A DNA stretch of 36,589 nucleotides from JAHFIW01 sp035495855 (GTDB lineage Bacteria; Patescibacteriota; Patescibacteriia; SG8-24), in contig DATJFD010000020.1 of the NCBI GenBank assembly GCA_035495855.1, positions 1 to 36,589 of the forward strand. Reading direction: 5' to 3'. The position numbers were made by a program, and so were the translations under genes. The notes beneath the pieces were generated by a model. It was not told the origin of the DNA. It was given only the letters and a program-made list of their open reading frames with translations, and made no database searches. This document shows positions 15,400-22,661 of the stretch, one piece after another (position 1 is the stretch's first letter; every line of letters begins with the position of its first letter).

Positions 15400-17300
15400 A
15401 GGCGTTTTGACCCGTCCCTGCCGTCGCCATCACGGTACGCGCGGAACAGCAGGCTTGAATTGAGGATAGGAAGGAAATCGGTCGCGAAATTATAGAACGC
15501 GGCGAAGGCGGGGCCGAACACCCCGGTGAGGACGAGCACGAACCCGAGCAGGTTCGTGGCGACCCAGATCACCGCGTCGCCGCGGATGACCGAGAGCGTC
15601 TTCCTGCCGAGTTCGACGGTCTCGGGAATGCGCGAGAGGTCGTCCGACAGGATGACGACGTCGGCCGCCTCGACGGCGACCGCGGTGCCGCCTCCGCCCA
15701 TGGCGATGCCCACGTCGGCGCGCGCCAGCGCGGGCGCGTCGTTGATGCCGTCGCCGACCATGCCGACCGCGCCTGACCGCGCGAACGCTTCGATGCCCGA
15801 AAGCTTGCTCGCGGGGTCCATGGCCGCGCGGTGCTCGGCGATGCCGAGGGCCGCCGACACGTCGGCCGCGGTACGGACGTTGTCGCCGGTGAACATGACG
15901 GTGCGCACTCCCATGGCCGCGAGCCTGCGCACGGCGGCCGCGGCCTCGGGCCGGGGAACGTCCGCGACCGTGACGAGCCCCGCGAACCGGCCGTCGACGA
16001 AGGCCCAGAACGACGTCTGCCCGTGTTCCTCCTTCTCGGCTTCCAGTTTCGCCTTCGCGTCCGCGGTCAGCGCGAGACCGAGGACATCGGCGACGCGCTC
16101 GTTCCCGGCGACGACCGTCCGGCCGGCCACGCGGGCGACGACGCCGCTCCCGGCCTTTGCCTCGAACGATTCGGGGTCCGTCACCGGCCCGAACTCCTCC
16201 GCCACGGCGCGGAAGATCGCCTTGCCGATCGGGTGCTCCGAGAACTTCTCGGCCGAGGCGAGCAGCATGAGCAGCTCCTTGCGCCCGATCCACGGTTCGG
16301 GATGCACGTCCCGGATGCCGAGCTTGCCGTAGGTGAGGGTCCCGGTCTTGTCGACGACGAGCGTGCGCATCCGGGCGATCGCTTCGAGCCACTCCCCTCC
16401 TTTCACGACGACGCCGCGCCGCGCCGCGATGCCCAGCGCGGCGGTCATGGCGAGCGGGATGGCGACCGCCATGTCGTCCGCGCAGGCGACCAGGAAGATC
16501 GCCGCCATCTTGCGCACGTCGCCGGTCACGAACCAGGTGCCGAAGCCCAGCAGCGCGACGAACGGCAGGAACCAGCCGGCGAAACGGTCCGCGACCGCCT
16601 CGGCCCGCGACTTGTGCTCCGCGGCGCTCCGCATGAGCGCGGCCATCCGCTCGACGGTCGAATCCTTGCCGACCCTGACGGCCCGCATCTTGAGCGTTCC
16701 GGATTCCACCAGCGTGGCGCTCATGACCTCGTCGCCGCGCGACTTCTCGACCGGCAGCGATTCGCCGGTGACCGGCGCCTCGTTGACGTGCGCCCCTCCG
16801 GCGACGACGGTGCCGTCGACCGGGACGCGTCCGCCGGTCTTCACGACGACGATGTCGCCTTCGCGCACCTCGTCGACAGCGACCTCGACGAGCGCGTCTC
16901 CGCGCTCGACGGAGGCCGAAAGCGGCTTGAGCTTGAGCAGTTCCTCAATGGCGTCATGCGTCCGCGACTCCGTGCGCCAGTCGAGCAGGCGCGCGGACGA
17001 CAGCATCAAGGCGATGAACGCTGCGGAACGCAGCTCGCCGGTCGCGAAGGACACGACCACGGCGAAGACGTTGAAGGCGTCGATGCCGAGCTTCCCTTGG
17101 CGCAGGCGCTTGCACGCGTCGACCAACGTCGGCACCGCGCCGAGGCCCGCCGCGAGCGCAAGGAACGTGCGGGCGGAGGCCGGGGAAACCATCGACCACG
17201 CGAAAGAGGCCGCGAGCAGCCCGAGCAGGGCGTACTCGCGGACCGGCGCGCGGAAAAGGTCCGCGGCCGACCCGGTCGGTTTGTGGTCGTCGGAGGTCAT
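15396..17300 (-). CDS. P1B-like heavy-metal P-type ATPase with altered CPC motif
   Basis: 634 residues. Catalytic hallmarks are intact: phosphorylation site DKTGTLT (Asp about 317), actuator loop PVTGES (about 176-181), TGDN (about 471-474), hinge GDGINDAP (about 516-523), and SEHP with the HP dipeptide of P1B pumps (about 354-357). There is no N-terminal heavy-metal-associated domain. In membrane helix 6 the metal-binding CPC is replaced: the segment reads VACADDMAVAIP (about 271-282), where copper and zinc pumps have ACPCAL. The substrate is therefore uncertain and may not be a classical soft metal. Genes upstream encode a Cys-rich ArsR, a dehydrogenase and a small His/Asp-rich peptide, consistent with a regulated metal-export operon. 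Confidence 0.9.
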   Translation of the reverse strand: MTSDDHKPTGSAADLFRAPVREYALLGLLAASFAWSMVSPASARTFLALAAGLGAVPTLVDACKRLRQGKLGIDAFNVFAVVVSFATGELRSAAFIALMLSSARLLDWRTESRTHDAIEELLKLKPLSASVERGDALVEVAVDEVREGDIVVVKTGGRVPVDGTVVAGGAHVNEAPVTGESLPVEKSRGDEVMSATLVESGTLKMRAVRVGKDSTVERMAALMRSAAEHKSRAEAVADRFAGWFLPFVALLGFGTWFVTGDVRKMAAIFLVACADDMAVAIPLAMTAALGIAARRGVVVKGGEWLEAIARMRTLVVDKTGTLTYGKLGIRDVHPEPWIGRKELLMLLASAEKFSEHPIGKAIFRAVAEEFGPVTDPESFEAKAGSGVVARVAGRTVVAGNERVADVLGLALTADAKAKLEAEKEEHGQTSFWAFVDGRFAGLVTVADVPRPEAAAAVRRLAAMGVRTVMFTGDNVRTAADVSAALGIAEHRAAMDPASKLSGIEAFARSGAVGMVGDGINDAPALARADVGIAMGGGGTAVAVEAADVVILSDDLSRIPETVELGRKTLSVIRGDAVIWVATNLLGFVLVLTGVFGPAFAAFYNFATDFLPILNSSLLFRAYRDGDGRDGSKRL

Positions 17301-17324
17301 GGCCGGAGGAACGGGGCGATGGTC

Positions 17325-17444
17325 TCAATGGACGCCCTCGCCGAAGGCTTCATCTTCCGCGTCGGCGTCGGCCTCGGCCTTCGCGTGATGGACCCGGCCG
17401 TCGATATGGTTCGGCGGCGCGTAGACGGCATAGCGGCAGGACAT
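17325..17444 (-). CDS. 39-residue His/acid-rich peptide (possible)
   Basis: An ATG 3 nt after the dehydrogenase stop opens a 39-codon frame ending 24 nt before the P-type ATPase. The peptide begins MSCRYAVYAPPNHIDG and contains five His, one Cys and an Ala/Asp/Glu stretch before ending in His. Third codon positions are mostly G or C, as in neighbouring real genes, which supports coding. The composition could suit metal binding, and the position between a regulator/dehydrogenase pair and a metal-type ATPase makes that attractive, but this is inference. No clear ribosome site is visible; coupling to the upstream stop could provide initiation. Confidence 0.45.
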   Translation of the reverse strand: MSCRYAVYAPPNHIDGRVHHAKAEADADAEDEAFGEGVH

Positions 17445-17447
17445 GGC

Positions 17448-18449
17448 TCAGGGGACGAGGTTGACCGGTGCGCCGGCCGCGAAGCCATTGACGTTCTCGA
17501 CGGTGGTGGCGACGATCCGCTCCATCGCTTCGCGGCTGTTGAAGCCGATGTGCGGCGTGATGATGACGTCGTTCCGCGCGATGAGCATGTGGTTGCGCAC
17601 GACCGCGGCCAGGTCGCACTTCTTCGAGAAATCCTTCCCCATGAGCTCGCACTCCTCCTTGATGAAGGTCTCCTCCTCGAGCACGTCGAGCCCCGCGCCC
17701 GCGAGGATGCCGTCCTCGAGCGCCTTGAGCAGGGCCTGCGTGTCGATGAGCGCGCCGCGCGCGGTGTTCACCAGGACCGCGCCGCGCTTCATCTTCGCGA
17801 ACTTCTCGGCGTTCATGAGGTGGTGCGTCTGCGGCATGTACGGCGCATGGAGCGTGACGACGTCGGCGCGGGCGAGCAGCTCGTCGAGCGGCGCGTACCT
17901 GAACCCGATGCTGTCGGCGAGCTCCTGCTTCGGGAACGGATCGGAAACGAGCACGTCCATCTCGAAACCCTTGGCGATGCGCGCGACGTTCATGCCGATC
18001 TTGCCTCCCCCGACGACGCCGAGCGTCTTGCGGTAGAGGTCGAAGCCCTGCAGGCCGTGATAATCGAAGATCCCCTTCTCGGTGCGCTCATAGGCCAGGA
18101 AGATCTTGCGCGACAGCGCCAGGATGAGCGCGAAGGCATGCTCCGCCACCGTGCGGTCGCCGTAGGCCGGCACGCGCGCGACGGCCACGCCCCGCTCCTT
18201 GCAGGCGGCCAGGTCGATGTGGTCGAAGCCCATCGAACGCGTGGTCACGAACTTCACTTTCGGCAGCGCGTCGAGCGTCTCCTTGTTCACGTGCGAGTAT
18301 ACGAACACCGAGACGGCCTCCGCGTCGGCCGCTTCCTTGGCGGTCGCCGGCGTGAGCGGCTTCTCATGGAACGACAGCTGGTGTCCCGCGAGCGAGGTCT
18401 CGAGCAGCTTGCGTTCCCATTCTTCGATCTCGAAAAAAGCTATGCGCAT
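17448..18449 (-). CDS. D-2-hydroxyacid dehydrogenase (D-lactate dehydrogenase-like)
   Basis: 333 residues. An NAD-dependent 2-hydroxyacid dehydrogenase of the LdhA/VanH type. Seen: the N-terminal catalytic domain (RIAFFEIEEWE), TRSMGFDHIDL substrate loop, the Rossmann signature GVVGGGKIG, NTARGALID with the catalytic Arg, DVLEEE with the Glu, and ITPHIGF with the catalytic His. It reduces pyruvate or similar 2-oxoacids to the D-hydroxyacid with NADH, which suits a fermentative cell regenerating NAD+. The frame is open to 18521, but the ATG at 18449 begins the conserved fold. It follows the ArsR gene. Whether it is functionally tied to the downstream ATPase is not clear. Confidence 0.9.
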   Translation of the reverse strand: MRIAFFEIEEWERKLLETSLAGHQLSFHEKPLTPATAKEAADAEAVSVFVYSHVNKETLDALPKVKFVTTRSMGFDHIDLAACKERGVAVARVPAYGDRTVAEHAFALILALSRKIFLAYERTEKGIFDYHGLQGFDLYRKTLGVVGGGKIGMNVARIAKGFEMDVLVSDPFPKQELADSIGFRYAPLDELLARADVVTLHAPYMPQTHHLMNAEKFAKMKRGAVLVNTARGALIDTQALLKALEDGILAGAGLDVLEEETFIKEECELMGKDFSKKCDLAAVVRNHMLIARNDVIITPHIGFNSREAMERIVATTVENVNGFAAGAPVNLVP

Positions 18450-18451
18450 GC

Positions 18452-18507
18452 GGAAAGTGGAGTGAAAATTGGAAAGTCGGAGGCGGGGCGGATGGCGGTT
18501 TCCGCCC
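18452..18507. repeat. Degenerate heptad repeat and hairpin H7
   Basis: Weak 7-nt periodicity (GGAAAGT, AAAGTCG variants) at 18452-18480 without a complementary arm, then a GGGCGGA/TCCGCCC hairpin at 18486-18507. It lies between the ArsR stop and the dehydrogenase start. It is the least certain member of the heptad family. Confidence 0.45.
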
Positions 18508-18524
18508 GCGACCCTGCGCATCGG

Positions 18525-18782
18525 TCACTTGAGGCCCTTGAGCAGCCCGCAGTCCGAATAGCATTCGCTGTCGGTCTTGAGGCCGTACAGCCGCTTGCGA
18601 CCGTCCTTCTTGACGGTCACGAGCTTCGCTTCGGCGAGCAGCTTCAGGTGATGGGAGACCGTCGGCTGCTTCACATGCAGGCGATCCGTGATCTCGTTCA
18701 CCGTCATCGTCCTGCCCTTGAGCATGGTCAGGATCTTGTGCCGCCCTTCATCGGCGGCGAGCTTGTAGCATTGTACGCACAT
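18525..18782 (-). CDS. ArsR-family regulator with two Cys pairs
   Basis: 85 residues. A short winged helix of the ArsR/SmtB type: RHKILTMLKGRTMTVNEI, then the recognition region VKQPTVSHHLKLLAEAKLV and a wing VTVKKDGRKRLYGL. Cys residues cluster at the ends: CVQC (residues 2-5) and CYSDC near residues 74-78. Four thiols in this arrangement could bind a soft metal ion and release DNA, as known for several ArsR sensors, but the exact site differs from CadC/ArsR/SmtB textbook motifs. It heads the dehydrogenase/P-type ATPase set. A GATAAT box lies 10 nt before the ATG, indicating a near-leaderless transcript. Confidence 0.85.
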   Translation of the reverse strand: MCVQCYKLAADEGRHKILTMLKGRTMTVNEITDRLHVKQPTVSHHLKLLAEAKLVTVKKDGRKRLYGLKTDSECYSDCGLLKGLK

Positions 18783-18832
18783 AGCGGGGAAGATTATCTA
18801 CCGCCGTCGATATTACACCTTTCGGTCGGTTC

Positions 18833-19945
18833 CTACCAATGGAAATCCTTCCCGCGGGCCTCGGCGACGGACGCGAAGCCGTCCCGCCCGAGGAGCCGCG
18901 CGAGACCGCGATTGATGTCGCCGACGACCTGAGGACCTTCGTAGATCATGCCCGTCACCATCTGCACGAGCGAGGCGCCGAGCCCGATCTTCCTGTAGGC
19001 GTCCTCCGCCGTGAACACGCCGCCGCAGCCGACGATCGGCACGCGGCCCCGCGTGGCGCGATAGAGGTACGCGAGCTGGCCGTCGGCGAGGGACGCGACC
19101 GCCTTGCCGCTGAAACCGCCGACGCGCGGCACGTTCTCGCCGTCCGCGAGGTCGGCCGCCGCGCGGTCCTTGGTGAGGTTGGCGCAGACATAGCCGCCGA
19201 CGTTGCGGCGCTCCGCCACCGCGATGATCTCGTCGAGATGCGAGACCTGGAGATCGGGCGAGAGCTTGATGAAGACCGGCTTGCGCGTCGGGATGGCGGA
19301 GAGCCGCTCGAGCAGCCGGTCGAGGAGCGCGGGATCGGTGAACGGCTGTCCGCCGAAAGCGTTCGGACAGCTGATGTTCACCGTGGTGTAGTCCCCTATT
19401 TCCGCGAGCGCGCGGTACGCCTTCGCGTAGTCCTCGATGCCCTTCTCGGGATCGACGGTCGCCTCGCAGTTGGTCTTGGCCACGCTCGTGCCGAGCGGCA
19501 CGCCGAAGCTGCGGCCGGCGAGCCGCGACGCGATCGCCTCGCAGCCGTCGTTCTTGAGCCCGTAGTTGATGACGAGCGCCTGCGACTTCGGCATACGCCA
19601 GAGGCGCGGCTTGCGGTTGCCTTCGCACCGCTCGCCGGTGATGGAGCCGACCTCCATGAAACCGAAGCCGACCGACGGCATGATGTCCGTGAGCCGCGCG
19701 TCCTTGTCGAAGCCCGCGGCGAGGCCGATCGGGTTCGGGAAATCGATGCCGAGGATGCGCTGTTCGAGGACGGGGTCACGGTACGAGAACGCGGCGGAGG
19801 TCATGAACCGCGTCGATCCGTGCCGGCCCAGGAACTCCCCGACCCGCGTGACGGCGTCGTGCACGTCCTCGGGATCGCGACGGAAGAACAGCGGCTTGGC
19901 CATGCCCTTGTAGATCGCGCCGCTCAATGCCGACATGACGGTCAT
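18833..19945 (-). CDS. pyrD: Dihydroorotate dehydrogenase, class 2-like
   Basis: 370 residues. It oxidises dihydroorotate to orotate in pyrimidine synthesis, with FMN. The N-terminus (AIYKGMAKPLFFRRDPEDVHD) is the membrane-associating extension of quinone-linked class 2 enzymes. The FMN/substrate segments NPIGLAAGFDKDA, EVGSITGE, INYGLKNDG, PVFIKLSPDL and VGCGGVFTAEDAY also fit that class. In the active-site loop, however, it reads VNISCPNAFGG: Cys stands where class 2 enzymes have Ser, as in class 1. The frame opens at 19990, but the ATG at 19945 begins the extension. A TACTAT box is 6 nt upstream, next to a 9-bp palindrome. It appears to be a lone gene. Confidence 0.92.
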   Translation of the reverse strand: MTVMSALSGAIYKGMAKPLFFRRDPEDVHDAVTRVGEFLGRHGSTRFMTSAAFSYRDPVLEQRILGIDFPNPIGLAAGFDKDARLTDIMPSVGFGFMEVGSITGERCEGNRKPRLWRMPKSQALVINYGLKNDGCEAIASRLAGRSFGVPLGTSVAKTNCEATVDPEKGIEDYAKAYRALAEIGDYTTVNISCPNAFGGQPFTDPALLDRLLERLSAIPTRKPVFIKLSPDLQVSHLDEIIAVAERRNVGGYVCANLTKDRAAADLADGENVPRVGGFSGKAVASLADGQLAYLYRATRGRVPIVGCGGVFTAEDAYRKIGLGASLVQMVTGMIYEGPQVVGDINRGLARLLGRDGFASVAEARGKDFHW

Positions 19946-19951
19946 ACGAAA

Positions 19952-19975
19952 ATAGTATCGATGATTATCGATACT
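19952..19975. promoter_or_regulatory. Palindromic operator candidate at the pyrD promoter
   Basis: A perfect 9-bp inverted repeat, AGTATCGAT (19954-19962), GATT, ATCGATACT (19967-19975), overlaps a TACTAT -10 candidate (19957-19952) 6 nt before the pyrD ATG. Its position over the core promoter suggests repressor binding. It is AT-rich compared with its surroundings. Confidence 0.55.
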
Positions 19976-20002
19976 GGATGCTAGCGGCAATGTCGACGTT
20001 CG

Positions 20003-20719
20003 TCAATGCTTCTCTTTCTTCCGCCGGTGGGCCCATGACAGCCTCAGGACGCCGAGGCCGTAGTCGGCGGAGCGCGCGAAGCCGATCGAGGAAGAATCGC
20101 GCTCGTAGCGCGCGGGACAGGCGATCTCGCCGATGGGCAATCCGAGGCCGGCGGCGGCGACGAGCATCTCGTTGTCGAACAGGAACCCGTCCGAAAAACC
20201 CTGCCAGGGCACGGCCTCGAGCGCGCGCCGCGAATAGGCGCGGAAGCCGGTGTGGTATTCGGTGAGGGCGAGGCCAAGACAGCGGTTCTGGAAGGCGGTG
20301 AGCAGCCTGTTGCCCGCGTATTTATAGAAGGGCATGCCGCCCGCGAGGGCCCCGCCGTCGCGCATGCGCGAGCCGAGCATGACGTCCCGCTCCCCCGACG
20401 CGACCGGACCCGCGAGCGCGGGGATGAGCTTCGGCGAGTACTGGTAATCGGGATGGAGCATCACGACGACGTCCGCGCCGGCGCCGAGCGCCGCGCGATA
20501 GCAGGTCTTCTGGTTGGCGCCGTACCCGGCGTTGCGGTCGTGCCGCAGCGTCATGATGCCGAGGCGCTCCGCCATCGCGGCCGTGCCGTCGCTGCTCGCG
20601 TCGTCGGTGAGGATCACCGCGTCGACGGCGTCCTTCGGGACCTCGCCGTAGGTGCGCTCGAGCGTGCGGGCGGCGTTGTACGCCGGCATGACGACGACGA
20701 TCTTCCTGCCCGCGATCAT
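20003..20719 (-). CDS. Family 2 glycosyltransferase (DPM1/polyprenyl-phosphate type)
   Basis: 238 residues, a single GT-A domain without membrane helices. Motifs: VVVMPAYNAARTLERT at the start, LTDDASSDGT (nucleotide-sugar binding Asp pair), NAGYGANQKTCYRAAL, MLHPDYQYSPKLIP (DxD-like acidic motif) and the acceptor-side segment LTEYHTGFRAYSRR. This is the pattern of dolichol/undecaprenyl-phosphate sugar transferases, which move a sugar from a nucleotide to a lipid carrier at the cytoplasmic face. It is the last gene of the glycan cluster; its ATG overlaps the stop of the radical SAM gene by 4 nt. It may supply the lipid-linked sugar used by the ArnT/PMT-like enzyme upstream. Confidence 0.92.
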   Translation of the reverse strand: MIAGRKIVVVMPAYNAARTLERTYGEVPKDAVDAVILTDDASSDGTAAMAERLGIMTLRHDRNAGYGANQKTCYRAALGAGADVVVMLHPDYQYSPKLIPALAGPVASGERDVMLGSRMRDGGALAGGMPFYKYAGNRLLTAFQNRCLGLALTEYHTGFRAYSRRALEAVPWQGFSDGFLFDNEMLVAAAGLGLPIGEIACPARYERDSSSIGFARSADYGLGVLRLSWAHRRKKEKH

Positions 20720-22122
20720 ACGCCGGAAAGCACGCGCATGCCCTTACGCGCGTAGTTCATGAGCATCGCCGGAGAATCGACGTGCCGGAGCGTGCGGAGG
20801 ATGCGCGACGGGCGCAGGTAGTAGCGACGGAGCGCGGCCAGGCGCAGTTCATGCAGGCGCCCGGACGAGAGCGTGCGCGTGCGCGCGGGGGACGTCATGA
20901 CGTCCGCGCCGTGCAGCCGCGCCGGCTCGAACAGCCCTTCTTTGACCGCGATGTCGTGGTACTCGGTCCCGAGGAACGGGTAGGCCGTATGGAACTCCAC
21001 GAAATCGCTGTCGAGCTCGATGGCGAAGTCGACGGTCTCCTTGATCGTCGCCTCGTCGTCCCAAGGAAAGCCGATGATGAAGAAATTGTAGGTGCGGATG
21101 CCGTGCTTGCGGATGAGCCTGGCCGAGGCGCGCGCCTCGTCCTTGGTGATCCCCTTCTTGATGCGGCGAAGGATCTCCGCGCTCCCCGACTCGATGCCGA
21201 GCCCGATCATCCAGCAGCCGGCGGCCTTCATCTTCGCGAGCATGGCGTCGTTCACCGTGTCGGCGCGGCTGTTGCAGACCCAATGCACGTCGAGCCCGCG
21301 CGCGAGGATGAGGTCGCAGATCTCCGTCACCCAGGCCTTGTGCCAGGTGAACGTGTCCGCGCGGAAGTAGAAGTCGCGGATGCCATGGTCACGCACGCAG
21401 GCCTCGACCTCGTCGACGATGCTCTTCGGCGAGCGCTCGCTGATCGGCCGGCCCGTCACGACCTTCACCAGGCAGAAGATGCAGTCCTTGGGGCAGCCGC
21501 GGCTCGCGAGGATGGTGGTCTGCGGCCGGCCGGAATCGGGCCGCACGTACAGCCTGTTGTCGAGCAGCCGGCGGTCGGGCTTCGGCAGGAAGTCGAGGTC
21601 GCGCACCTGCGGACGCGGCGCGTTGCGCACGACGGCGCCGTCCTTGCGCCAGGTGACGCCGAGCACGTCCTCCATGCGCGCGCCGTCCGCGATCTCCATG
21701 ACCGCGGATTCGGCTTCTCCGCGCACCGCGACGTCGAGCGCGGGGCATGACTCCATGGCCTCGCGGTCGGCGACGACGAAATGCGCGCCCTTCGCGACGG
21801 TCAGGCAGTCCGGCGCGGCGGCCTTGGCGTCCTCGATGCAGCGCAGGTCCTCGCGCAGCGTCGGCGTGGTCACGCTGGCGACGACGATGGCGGGCCGGAG
21901 CCGCGCGAGGTCGGCGAGCCAGGCGTCGCGGCCCAGGCCGAGCGCCGGGTAGTCGCGGACTTCGCAGGCGTAGCCGCGTTCCTGCAGGATGGTCGCGTAA
22001 TACAGGAGGTCGATCGGCGCGCGCAGCGACGACGAAATGGCGTCCGCGGGGACCTGGCAGCGGTCATCGCGGATGTAGTTGCCCGTCGGCGGATTGATGA
22101 GCAGCGCTCGTGGTGCGGCCAT
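20716..22122 (-). CDS. B12-binding-type radical SAM protein
   Basis: 468 residues. The N-terminal half (about 1-170) has the cobalamin-binding-like fold start RALLINPPTGNY and VASVTTPTLREDL, but the canonical DxHxxG is not seen. The radical SAM core follows with the cluster motif ASRGCPKDCIFC (CX3CX2C, about 208-219), then GLGIESGSAEIL and FFIIGFPWDDEATI. The C-terminal about 100 residues are a charged helical tail. This architecture is common in BchE/Elp3-like methyltransferases and in natural-product or lipid-modifying enzymes. Within a glycosyltransferase cluster it may modify a sugar or lipid carrier. Its start overlaps the methyltransferase gene by 59 nt. Confidence 0.88.
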   Translation of the reverse strand: MAAPRALLINPPTGNYIRDDRCQVPADAISSSLRAPIDLLYYATILQERGYACEVRDYPALGLGRDAWLADLARLRPAIVVASVTTPTLREDLRCIEDAKAAAPDCLTVAKGAHFVVADREAMESCPALDVAVRGEAESAVMEIADGARMEDVLGVTWRKDGAVVRNAPRPQVRDLDFLPKPDRRLLDNRLYVRPDSGRPQTTILASRGCPKDCIFCLVKVVTGRPISERSPKSIVDEVEACVRDHGIRDFYFRADTFTWHKAWVTEICDLILARGLDVHWVCNSRADTVNDAMLAKMKAAGCWMIGLGIESGSAEILRRIKKGITKDEARASARLIRKHGIRTYNFFIIGFPWDDEATIKETVDFAIELDSDFVEFHTAYPFLGTEYHDIAVKEGLFEPARLHGADVMTSPARTRTLSSGRLHELRLAALRRYYLRPSRILRTLRHVDSPAMLMNYARKGMRVLSGV

Positions 22123-22660
22123 GGTCCGTGTGGGTGACGATGAGGACGTGGCGGAACGGATACCACCAGCGCGGCCGCCCCAGCGGGACGACGGTCGCGG
22201 CGATCCCCCGCTCGGTCATGAAGCGGCGCCAGCCGTCCGCGGTGCGGAAAGCGAGCGGCACCGGCATGCCCCTATGATGGAAAAAATTGACGCATCTGTC
22301 GAACAAGGCGATGCCCGGACCCGGCTCGACCTCGTAGATGAGCACGGTGCGGCCCACGCGCCGCGCCTCGGCGATGAGCGCGGCCTGGTCGTCCGCGTGA
22401 TGGAGCATGTCGTTCATGAGCACCAGCTCGAAGGCGTCGTCGAGGAACGGCAGCTTCTTCCCGTCCATGAGGACGAACGGCACTTTCTCCTTCCGGTAGT
22501 CGTCGATGTCGGTGCCGACGAGGTCCAGCGAGAAACGGTCGGCGAGGATCCGGGAGACGATCCCGTTGCCGCAGCCGACGTCGAGCGTCCTGCTCCCCTT
22601 CCTTATATATGGCGCGTAAGCCTCGACGATGAGCGCGCCCCTCGCCCTGGTGGTCCGCAT
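22064..22660 (-). CDS. Class I SAM-dependent methyltransferase
   Basis: 198 residues. The SAM-binding motif I LDVGCGNGIVSRIL (about residues 26-39) and the following acidic residue in VGTDIDDY are clear. The post-motif MNDMLHHADDQAALIAEARRV matches the Methyltransf_11 type. It probably methylates a sugar or lipid intermediate of the cluster. The last about 20 residues (after VLIVTHTDHG) overlap the radical SAM gene and look like accidental read-through sequence, so the ancestral stop may have been earlier. Its ATG lies one base after the stop of the upstream glycosyltransferase gene, showing tight coupling. Confidence 0.88.
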   Translation of the reverse strand: MRTTRARGALIVEAYAPYIRKGSRTLDVGCGNGIVSRILADRFSLDLVGTDIDDYRKEKVPFVLMDGKKLPFLDDAFELVLMNDMLHHADDQAALIAEARRVGRTVLIYEVEPGPGIALFDRCVNFFHHRGMPVPLAFRTADGWRRFMTERGIAATVVPLGRPRWWYPFRHVLIVTHTDHGRTTSAAHQSADGQLHPR

Positions 22661-22661
22661 G

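Noticed and set aside
17297..17488. A 63-codon minus-strand frame overlapping the ATPase start
   Set aside because: Ser/Thr/Arg/Pro-rich shadow; the other frame (17325-17444) has better codon use.
15831..18932. A very long plus-strand open frame (about 1030 codons) opposite the P-type ATPase and dehydrogenase genes
   Set aside because: High GC removes stops in antisense frames; the product is an Arg/Asp/His-rich low-order sequence, and the minus-strand genes have clear motifs.
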